A stretch of DNA of 64,000 nucleotides from Cyanophora paradoxa (lineage: Eukaryota > Glaucocystophyceae > Cyanophorales > Cyanophoraceae): contig QPMI01000478.1 in NCBI GenBank assembly GCA_004431415.1, positions 62,001-126,000 of the forward strand, read 5' to 3'. The first letter of the stretch is position 1; each line of letters opens with the position of its first letter. Made by a program: the position numbers and the translations under genes. The notes below the pieces were generated by a model, which searched no databases, had not been told where the DNA came from, and saw only the letters and a program-made list of their open reading frames with translations. Shown here one piece after another: positions 46,701 through 54,661 of this stretch.

Positions 46701-48948
46701 GAGACGGGCGTGGCGACGGGCGTGCCCCGCGGCGGCGAGGGGATGGGGAGGGCGAGGGGGTACCCTGGACGGAGGGCGGCGGGCGCTGCGAGCGCTGCGA
46801 GCGCTGCGACGGCGGGACGGGGCTGAAGGCCGAGGGGTTGCCGCTCGGGCGCCAGGAGACGTCGGAGGCGGCGGGGCTGGCGGGGGGCACGGGGGCGGGC
46901 GGGCGGCGGGGGGAGACGAGGGGCGGCCTGGGGCCAGCGTCGCCGGGCTCGTCGTCCGAGAACTCCTCCACGGGCGGCGGCGGGGCGTACTCGAGGGAGG
47001 GGGAGGGCGGGAGGGGGTAGAACTCGTCGACGGGGGGCTCGGGCTCGAAGGTGTCCCCCGCCGCCGCCGCCGCCAGCTCGGCGTCGGCCTCGCCCTCGCG
47101 CTCGCGCTCGCGCTCCAGCTCCATCGCGTACTCCTCCGCCACCTCCAGCTCGCGCGCCGCCTTCGCGTCCGCCGCCGCCGCCAGCGCGGCCTCCTCCTCC
47201 ATCTCGCGCTCGGCCTCCAGCTCCTCCTCTGTGGGCAGGGTCATTCCTTTGCGGCGCCGGAACGCCCTAGGCTCAGAATTTTGGGGTGGGGAGGGCGCAC
47301 CGGCCGGCTCGGGGCCGGCCGCCTTGGGGGCCGCCGCCTCCATCTGCTCGCCGAGATCGCGCCGCGCCGCCGGGGCGGGCGCGTCCTCCTTCTCGAACTT
47401 GAGGTTGATGTAGGCGACCTTGCCCTTGCCCTTGCCCTTCGCCTGGGCCTGGGCCTGGGCCACGCGCATGGCGCGCGCGAGGCCCTCCGCCGTGATCTTG
47501 CTAACTCCGGCCCCGTCGCCGGAGGCGGAGGCCGTCGCCTCGCCGATCGCCGCCTGGAAGGCCGCGGCCATCGCCCGGCCGGCGCGCGGCAGGCTCCGCG
47601 CCCGCTCGAGCTCCTCCTCCGTGAAGTCCAGCGCCCGGGCCGCGGCGGCGGCCTCGGCGTCGCGCTCCTCCTCGGAATCCGAGCCGGAATCCGAGGACTC
47701 CGTGGCCGCGAGCATGGGGCGGGGGCGGGAGGCGGCGGCGGCGGCGGCGGCCGCCGCCTTGTCGAAGACGGGGACGAAGAAGGCGAGGGCGAGGGTGCGC
47801 CGCGGCACCACGTACTTGACGGCGCCGTGGATCATGGGGCGCCCGTACGAGTCCGGCATCGAGCACCGCCGGATGACCTGCGAGGGGGTTTAAATGGCAT
47901 CTAAATAGTCTAAATAGCATCTAAATAGCATCCAAATAGAAACGGCGCACCTGCACGCGGTCGCCGATGGTGACGCCGGGCACCTCGAACTCCGGAACCA
48001 GGTCGAAGGCGCAGATGCCCTGGCGCCCGTGGCGGTCCCGGCACGTCCGGCAGGCCGCCTCCAGCACGATGCGGATGGCGTAGGCGTCGGTGAGGACGCC
48101 GGTGTCCGGCCGCTCGCCCAGACCGCCGAGCTCTCGTGGCGCGTGATGAAGTCGCGGCTGTTCTTCTTGATGCAGCGCACCTCGATGCCCATGATGCCCT
48201 TCGCCAGCATCTGCGGGCCGGCGGGGGTCGGCGGGGAGGGGCGGTCGCGGCTGCACGGGCGGCTGGGGCGCACCTCGGGCTTGTAGGCCGGGTCCGAGCT
48301 GAGCACCAGCAGCCAGAGCAGGTGCCCGGCCGCCTCCGCCATGCGGTTGAAGTAGAACTCCTCCGGGCCCGTCAGCAGGCCAATCGTGCGCCACTCGCCC
48401 TTGGCGATGTGCCGGGGCACGGCGCCCATGAGCAGCCGCAGGCGCTGCGCCGCGAACAGCCGGCGGGCGTCGGCATCGCGCCCGGGCTTCGGCTTGCTCG
48501 GCGTGTCGAAGTTCTCCTCCGTCATGTTCAGCGCCGCGTGCATCGCCCGCACGTCCGCGTCCTGCGATGCGCCGCGGCGCCTCAGCCGCTGCGAGCGCAG
48601 AGAGAAAGAGGCAGCGAGCACCTCCGCGAGCCGCAGCCGCGACAGGACGGAGTCGATGGAGAACTGCACCGACGGGCCGGGGGCACCCTCGGCGTTCAAA
48701 GTCTGCGCCGCGGCCAGCTTGCGCTTGCGCTCGGCCAGCTCGGTCTTGCGCAGCACATCCTTGCTGTTCGGGCTGAACTGCATGCCGTCCTCCAGCGCCC
48801 GGGCCTGCGCCTCCTTTGCCTGGTCGCTGATGCCGGCCTCGAAAACCGTCCAATCGATGCCGAAGCTGTCGCCGATGCAGAGAACGTCGTACAGCGTGTT
48901 CCTCGCCAGCTTAGCCGGGATCTCCGGAGGGAGCGCGAGCCGAGACAT
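43709..48948 (-). CDS. D5-like SF3 helicase, eight exons
   Basis: About 1567 residues. Exons: 48948-48274, 48210-47951, 47877-46363, 46208-45896, 45837-45430, 45374-45094, 45030-44272, 44200-43709. All seven introns are GT-AG and 55-154 bases; six begin GTGCGCC and the last GTCCGG. Phases agree throughout if one base is missing in exon 2 near 48135 (HE then GGLGERPDTGV). Splicing restores Walker A GQSGTGKSMV across exons 5/6, followed by Walker B-like CMVMAE, SF3 motif B' (LKMRSGDAYSRN) and motif C with its Asn (VLVIVCNSFP, across exons 6/7). The N-terminal third is unlike known primases but has CRTCRDRHG; exon 3 is low-complexity and acidic. Ring helicase for viral DNA replication. No TTTCTNAG promoter. 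Confidence 0.85.
47878..47950 (-). repeat. Helicase intron 2 with short internal repeats
   Basis: The 73-base intron contains repeated GCTATTTAGAT/GCATCTAAATA units (three to four near-copies of an 11-base word), unlike the C-rich sister introns, and is the only AT-rich intron in the gene. Confidence 0.75.
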
Positions 48949-49246
48949 GCTGCCGCCGCTGCTGCTGCTGCCGCCGCTGCTGCGAGTGCTGCGCGCGGGC
49001 TGCGAAGGCTTTGGCGCCAAGTTTCCAGCTGGTTTGAACGAGCGGCTTGCATTGCATCGCCAGAGAGAAAAAGCGAGAAACCGACGGGGGGTTGCAGCCT
49101 GGGGGGGTACGCGACGCGGACGGGGGGAGAAGCGCGCTTCAAGTCTGAGTCTTCGCGAATTAGGGGGGGGGGCAAGCCAGTGCGGGGTACGACCCGTGAA
49201 CGGAATCCGTTGGAGGTGTTGCACTTCACTGGCAGTAACAACCACC
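48949..49246. promoter_or_regulatory. Divergent upstream region of the two intron-rich genes
   Basis: 298 bases between two ATGs. It lacks the A/T-rich TTTCTNAG element found before other viral genes. It has a CTG-type run (GCTGCTGCTGCTGCCG, about 48957-48975) and G runs. Probably a promoter recognised by host polymerase early in infection; inferred only from contrast with other genes. Confidence 0.45.
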
Positions 49247-52022
49247 ATGCAGGCGGCGACCTTCCGCTCCTGCGCGAAGCAGCAGCAGCCCGGCGAGCAG
49301 GACAGCATAGCCCGCGATCTCGGCAGCCTATCGGCGGAGGAGGCGCTCAACGCGATGACCTACGATAGCGTGTTCAACTCGGCCGGCGTGCCGCGCTTCG
49401 AGCCGTTCGGCGGGCTGAAGAAGATCCAGAACACGGACGGCCACCCGAAGCACTTGAAGACCAAGGGCCAGTTCACGCCGGTTAATAAGTTCAACGAGGT
49501 TCGCGGTTTCGCCCGCACCGCTTCGGCCCCGGCTCACATGCCCCGGCTCGCGTGCCCCGCGCGCAGATCGTGCCTCACAGCATTCACGAGCTGCCGGAGT
49601 ATGTGAAGGCGAAGTACGGCTTCACGCACGGCGATGTGGCGCTGTTGCTGATGTCCGACAATGCGGCGGCGGGCTGCTTCAACAGCATCGCGCTCCATCG
49701 CGATTTCCATCCGCGCGCGATCTTCTCCGGCACTCCGGAGCAGAAGGAGTTCCTCGCGGACCTCAAATCCGGCAGCGGCGGCGCCCACGGGGTGAGGGCC
49801 CTTCCTGCGCTCGCGTGCCCGCGCTTGCTCACGCCCGGGCCGCCGCAGCTCTTGATCGCGCGGGATCAGTGCCTGGCGTCGGTGACGGAGAAGGAGAAGG
49901 CCAGCCCGTCCGGCCTCGGCGTTCGGTGCGATTACGTCATCGTCACCAAGCGCATCAACCCGACGTACGCCAAGAAGTACGACCTCAACTTCGTCTACGT
50001 GAAGGAGGGGCCGCCGGCCTCGCAGTACACCGTCACCGTCCAGGCCGGCATCTGCGCCGGCGAGACCACCAACGGCGCGTACCACGGCGTCGGCACGCTC
50101 CCGTCCGGCGGCTTCTTCGACGTCGTTGATCACATGTTCCTCTCCTGCGCCGATGACATTTACGTGCGCGAGAGCCCGCCCTTTCCCTTTCCCCTGCCCT
50201 GCGCGCGCTAAGGTCGCGTCCGCAGGTCGGAGAGAACCCGAGCGCGGAGAGCCCGCTGGGCTACGCGTACTGGCTGGTCAGCGTGCAGAAGGTGCTCTCC
50301 TGCGCGGCCCTTCGGAAGTACGCCAGCGTCTGCGACTCCGGCATGCGGCCCCAGCTCCAGCTTCTCGTGGATCAGGGCCGGAGCGACGAGACCCGCCAGC
50401 GCCACCGCGATCTCGCGCGGGCGGCCGTGCTGAAGCTGGAGGAGGTTCTGCGCGAGGGCCACCCAAACGGGCCGGCCCGCGCCCGTGAGATCCTCTCGGC
50501 GGCCATCTCCGTGATCGTCGGCGAGCTCTCGCACACGGTCCGCCGCCGCCCCGCTTAGCCCGCCTCTCCTCCCTGACCCGGGCCCTCGGAGCGCAGGAGG
50601 AGTCGGACGTTCTCACGGCGCGGGCGGACGAGTTCCAGCGCCAGGCGGAGAAGATCAAGTGCTGGTACGAGAAGGTGAAGAAGGCGGAGGAGACGGACCT
50701 GCGCGACTGGGGCAGCAAGAGCGGCGACGCCGAATTCGACCGCGACAAGCTCAAGCGCGTCTTCTACTGGATGCGCATCTGCGCCAAGCTGGAGGCGCTG
50801 ATGGACGAGTGGCACATCGAGGGCGTCCGTCTGGCGAAGGCGATGATCGCCATGGAGTGGGGCCACGGCCACCCGGCGCGCAAGGAGTGCAGCATGCTGG
50901 CCAAGGAGATCGGCCGCCGGGGCCGCTACATCAAGGAGGTGGCCTACGGCATCGAATGTGCGTCCGCCCGCCCTTGGCCTGCGCCCCGCCCTTGGCCTGC
51001 GCCCCGCGCTCTCCCCGCTCACCCCCTCTCCCGCAGTTACCATCCCGCTCGTCCAATTCTTCCAGCGCGAGTTTGTGCTGATCCAGGCCTCCATCATCAA
51101 GATCGGGTCGCTCTCCGCCAAGGAGGTGGACGAGGCAAGGGACGAGGGCCAGGCGGAGGCGGAGGCGCGCTGGGACGATGCGGCGTTCAGCGCCGTCTGG
51201 GGCGTCGGGGACAACGCGCTCTCGCCCCCCGCCCCGTTCGGCTTCAGCGGGCGGCCCGCGCTGGCGTTCGACGAGCACGGCCTCCCCGAGCTGGCGGACT
51301 GGGACGTCGAGGCGCCGGTGCCCGCGCCCTTCCCCCTTCCTCTCCTCCTCGGCCCCTCTCACCGCCTCCTCCAGCCCCCGGCGTCCTCGGCTCCGGCGTC
51401 CTTGGCTCCGGCGTCCTCGGCCCGGCCCTCTGCCCACCTACGGAGAGAGGTGTGCCCACCGCGCCGATTGCGCCCTCAACGGCTCCCACCTCCTGCCCGC
51501 CAAGAAGGCCCGCCTCGGCCTCTTCTCACCCCACCCTCTCAGCCCGGTGAGTGACTCTGAATCGGAGGGCTCGGAGGCCTATAGCACGCCCCGCGACCCC
51601 GACGCCCCGCCCCACAAGGCCGGCGCCTTCGGCTTCTGTAAGTGACGCCCCCACGCAGGCCCTGCCGACGCCGCCCGTCGCCAACCGCGAGCCCCTCGTC
51701 CAGGTGAGTGCCCGGGCTGCCGCGAGTGGCGGCTCGAGAACTTCTCGGCTCAGGTCCCGCCACGCAGCAGGCCCGCGCGATCCCGGCCTCGCCGCCCGTC
51801 GTCCCCGCCGCCGTCGCCGTGGAGGGCGGCGTCTTCGACATGGAGCTGGAGCCGGCACCCTCGCAGGCCTCGCTCGCCTCGGCGCGCTCGGCGGCCCTCG
51901 CCACGCAGGGCTCGGCCGCCCCGGGCTCGCCGCCGCCGTCGCAGGCCTCGGCCGTCGCCAACTCGCCGTACGATGACATGCCGCCGGTACTCAGCCCCGA
52001 GGACGACTTCCCGGGCCACTGA
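49247..52022 (+). CDS. Intron-rich viral gene, unknown function
   Basis: Clear exons with consistent phases: 49247-49498, 49567-49791, 49849-50163, 50226-50537, 50597-50957, 51037-51317; then one or more exons in 51373-51657 (several frames open, borders uncertain), about 51658-51702 and about 51768-52022. Introns are GT-AG, 55-80 bases, C-rich; donors include GTTCGC, GTGAGG, GTGCGC, GTCCGC and GTGCGT. The protein starts MQAATFRSCAKQQQPGEQD; exons 2-3 are compact (YGFTHGDVALLLMSDNAAAG, CDYVIVTKRINPTYAKKYDL); exons 4-5 are helical and charged (KIKCWYEKVKKAEETDLRD); the C-terminus is Ala/Pro/Ser-rich ending LSPEDDFPGH. No family recognised. Paired divergently with the helicase, so probably an early replication or nuclear-phase protein. 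Confidence 0.65.
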
Positions 52023-52079
52023 ACGACACTGAGACGGTGAGCGCAGGCCCGCCCCGCCCTCCGGCCCCTCTCCGAGCAA

Positions 52080-52259
52080 ATGGTCCACAACGCCATAGTG
52101 GACGCCATGTGGGATAACAGGGGCCGCCTCCCCCACCCCTTCCGCTACGTCTCTATGGCCCTCCGCGGCCTCGCCTTCCCGCCCCCCTGCACCGAGCAGC
52201 TCAACCAAATCCTGCGCGGTCTGATTCATTACAGACTCGCCTATCCGGCCTGGGCCTGA
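52080..52259 (+). CDS. Small ORF, possibly real
   Basis: 59 residues (MVHNAIVDAMWDNRGRLPHP...LIHYRLAYPAWA) with an ATG start, protein-like composition and stop 5 bases before the convergent YqaJ stop. No promoter motif; it could instead be a last exon of the preceding gene if the stop at 52020 is skipped by splicing (GTGAGCGCAG at 52036). Confidence 0.4.
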   Translation: MVHNAIVDAMWDNRGRLPHPFRYVSMALRGLAFPPPCTEQLNQILRGLIHYRLAYPAWA

Positions 52260-52263
52260 GCCG

Positions 52264-52920
52264 CTACATCAGCGCGTACGTCTTGAATTCCCTAAGCGCT
52301 AGCTGCTCCTCGCTGAGGTTCTCTGACTTCATTCGATCGCTGTAGGGCTCGGGCGGAGTCCCCGCCTTTACGTGCATCCAAAATAGCTGTAAGCACTTCC
52401 TCATGAGCTCGATGTACCTCTCGTCGCGCCTGACGTACCACGTTTGCACGCGCAGAGGAGTGAAGCAAAAAAGTTCGGCCCACTCGCGGCCCGTTATGTC
52501 CAGCAGGCCCTGGAGCTGGGGCATGTAATAAGTTGGGACCTTTTCGTACAGTTCGCCCTTGTACGGGCATTTCACCTCTAAAATTCTATCATTTCCTATA
52601 AGTCCGTCGGGACTACCGGCGAGGAACGGCATTTCTTTATGTTCGTGCAGTCCAGTATGTTTAATGTCAACGTTATCGTTCAGTGCCTTGTAGATAGAGA
52701 CCGCGAGGGGCTCATAGTCATGCCCGTAGGTTAGGGCAGGGTTGTCAAAGTTGTTTTCCTCCGCTATGCCGCTTAGCTCCGCCCAGAGGCGGGCCCTGGA
52801 TTTCCAGGGATTTATACCACACGCAGCCGCAAAATTAGATGCAGTTAGTTTTTCACGGCGCGCCGCGTGCCACGCCGCGCTCCCCTGTTGCAAAGTCTCG
52901 CAATCTGTATCGGTATGCAT
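52264..52920 (-). CDS. YqaJ/lambda-exonuclease-type viral recombinase
   Basis: 218 residues. PD-(D/E)xK core: GSAAWHAARREKLTASNF at the N-terminus, Glu70 (YGHDYE), Asp105 (AGSPDGL), Glu115-x-Lys117 (ILEVKCP), Gln135 (YMPQLQ). These are the family's metal-binding and catalytic residues. In large DNA viruses YqaJ nucleases act in recombination-linked replication or end processing. Intact, no introns. Divergent from 52971; the 50-base gap has an AAATTCTAAAC/GAATTTC motif usable in both directions. Confidence 0.9.
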   Translation of the reverse strand: MHTDTDCETLQQGSAAWHAARREKLTASNFAAACGINPWKSRARLWAELSGIAEENNFDNPALTYGHDYEPLAVSIYKALNDNVDIKHTGLHEHKEMPFLAGSPDGLIGNDRILEVKCPYKGELYEKVPTYYMPQLQGLLDITGREWAELFCFTPLRVQTWYVRRDERYIELMRKCLQLFWMHVKAGTPPEPYSDRMKSENLSEEQLALREFKTYALM

Positions 52921-52970
52921 AGCTTAGCCTCGCAGTAGCGTTTAGAATTTCTTGATGTGTGCAATTGCAA
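52921..52970. promoter_or_regulatory. Short bidirectional promoter
   Basis: The TTTAGAATTTCTTGATG stretch (about 52941-52957) gives an A/T-rich TTTCT motif on the plus strand and AAATTCTAAACGC on the minus strand, between two divergent ATGs only 50 bases apart. Confidence 0.5.
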
Positions 52971-53675
52971 ATGCCCGATGACGAAGATTCGGACCCGGTC
53001 GTGCATATGGACGAAGATTCGAGCCCCGAAGAGTTCCTGACTCGTGTAAGGGGCTTGGCACATTGGATCCGAGATAAATTCAAGGAGGGGATGCGAAATC
53101 AGATAGGAATGTCGTCCTTCCCGCTAAGGGGGCTAGCCCCTGTTGCATCCCAGGGGCTGCGGGATACCGTGAGGCTCGCCCCCCCATCCTATGATCGGAA
53201 CTGGGACTTCAGCAGTGTGCTTACGTCCCTGTACGTGGCGCTGATGTCGCCTAGAAGCCGCGTGGCGCGTCTGCCGAACGAGGCCAGGTTGAAGATCATG
53301 AACTTCTTACTCGCAGGTAGAGACGGGCGCGAAGGCGATGTGATCAATGGGCTTCGAAATGAGATACAGTGGTACATGCGTACAGGCGAAGGCGGTGTCC
53401 GGCAGTACGACGGCTCACGGTACACGGAGCTCGAGATTCCACGCGAGCTCGTACCCCGGAGCTGGCAAGAGCTTCCGCCCGCCCCACCCCCGCCCCCCGC
53501 CTACGTATCCCCCTTCGACTCGAGGCCCCCCGTCAACGAGCGCAAGCGGCTGCGCGACTGGCTGCAGGACGATCGAAACCGTCTGCCGGGCGAGCCAAAG
53601 GTCGGCACTATACCCCCAGAGGAGGAGGCGTACCCCGTTTTCGAGAATAATCGCTTGACGTGGAGATGGACGTGA
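52971..53675 (+). CDS. Right-end paralogue family member
   Basis: 234 residues from ATG 52971; an upstream GTG in frame is unlikely. Acidic N-terminus (DDEDSDPVVHMDEDSSPEE), then FLTRVRGLAHWIRDKFKEG, LPNEARLKIMNFLLAGRDG, a helix NGLRNEIQWYM and a proline-rich stretch (PPAPPPPPAYV). It shares this order with 53714-54567 and, more weakly, 3306-3776. Function unknown; the family may be host-interaction proteins given its terminal position. Confidence 0.7.
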   Translation: MPDDEDSDPVVHMDEDSSPEEFLTRVRGLAHWIRDKFKEGMRNQIGMSSFPLRGLAPVASQGLRDTVRLAPPSYDRNWDFSSVLTSLYVALMSPRSRVARLPNEARLKIMNFLLAGRDGREGDVINGLRNEIQWYMRTGEGGVRQYDGSRYTELEIPRELVPRSWQELPPAPPPPPAYVSPFDSRPPVNERKRLRDWLQDDRNRLPGEPKVGTIPPEEEAYPVFENNRLTWRWT

Positions 53676-53713
53676 TTGGGGGTACAGATAGATATTCTCA
53701 GTGAGCCGCAAGC

Positions 53714-54567
53714 ATGGCGCGAACACGCGAGTCCGACGTGCTGTACAACAACGGCGACCTGGACGGGGAGATTCGTCAGCGGAACGTGGACTTGGAGGAT
53801 GCGAACGCAGTGCTGGAGGGGAGGCGCACGTCCTCAGGGGGCGGCTCGCCGGCGGAGAACTTCATGGAGCGCGTGCTGTACCTGGTGCGCTGGATTAGAG
53901 ACGAATTCCACGACGAGCGGGAGCTCCCGGACAGGGAGATGATCAGGGCCGCGGGCTTGATGGGTATGACAGAGAACCCGAGATCGTACCTGAGGCGCGA
54001 ACGCAGGGATCTGAACGGCGATTGGGCGGACCTACAAGCGCTGTGGACGGCCTTTGCGAACCGCAAGAGCCAGATCCTTGCCCTGCCCGCGCAGGTACAG
54101 CAGCGTATCATTGATTTCGTAGCCCCTGGCGCGACGAGTCCCTCCAGCAGCCATTCATGCAACCACGCTTCCTCTCCGGGCTCAGGAGCGCGTTCTTCCA
54201 CTTGGCCGTGAGCAGCGACCGGTATTTCACACCGCAGAGGATCGTTCACGGCGAATTTGGCATACCCCCCGAGTGGCTGAATTTTGCCACCGTACCCCTT
54301 CCCCACCCCGCCTCGAAGGCCCCCCTCCCTACCCCGAGCAGCGTGACTCACTCAAGCGTCAGAGGGAGGTACGTGAATGGATGGACGACACCAGCCACTG
54401 GGTACAGGGCGAGGCCGAATTACGCAAGTTCGGAAGGTTCGGGCAGTAACAGCAGGGGGTACAGCATTCAGTTAGCGCGCGAGAGGGTTAGAGGCTGGGA
54501 GGCCTGGGGGGGGGGTACGTCAGACGTGTTAGTCCCCTGCCTCCCTGAATGCAATATAACAATGTAA
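53714..54567 (+). CDS. Right-end paralogue family member (one frame break)
   Basis: The N-terminal frame (VLYLVRWIRDEFHDERELPD; LPAQVQQRIIDFVAPG) runs to about 54123. One extra C in the CCCC run there joins the frame FLSGLRSAFFHLAVSSDRYF to 54567, matching the NGLRNEIQWYM region of its neighbour. About 284 residues. A run of ten G near 54505-54515 makes the last 20 residues unsure. Promoter GATATTCTCAGTGAGCC. Last viral gene; about 95 bases separate it from the inferred right end. Confidence 0.65.
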
Positions 54568-54661
54568 CCTCCGTGACGCGTGACTCATCGAACCTCCGAG
54601 GGTTAACAATGCATTGACAGCGAAAGGGCAAGCTCGAGAGCTCGACCTTTGGCAAGAGCCC

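Larger units (their letters stand above)
2826..54661. mobile_element. Endogenous Nucleocytoviricota-like provirus (mriyavirus-like)
   Basis: Outer limits are inferred from three things. The viral promoter motif and viral genes stop at about 3.28 kb and 54.57 kb. Host-type exons of the same gene resume on both sides. The two edges share a short flanking sequence (CCTATATAT at 2822-2830 and 54663-54671) and diverged inverted similarity just inside (GAACCTCCG, GAGCTCG and TTTGGC in the same order after reversing one end). Without the 5.87 kb retroelement the provirus is about 46 kb. Hallmark genes inside are capsid, packaging ATPase, VLTF3, RuvC resolvase, YqaJ, SF3 helicase and two HUH-type genes. 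The boundaries could be off by some tens of bases. Confidence 0.7.

Noticed and set aside
47890-49350. Helicase start upstream of 48948 (frame open to 49350)
   Set aside because: The extension is low-complexity and overlaps the divergent gene's 5' end; ATG 48948 starts protein-like sequence.
2938-54515. GGGTAC/GTACCC over-representation as a virus-specific signature
   Set aside because: Very frequent in the viral part but also present in the flanks; without a count against composition it may only reflect GC bias.
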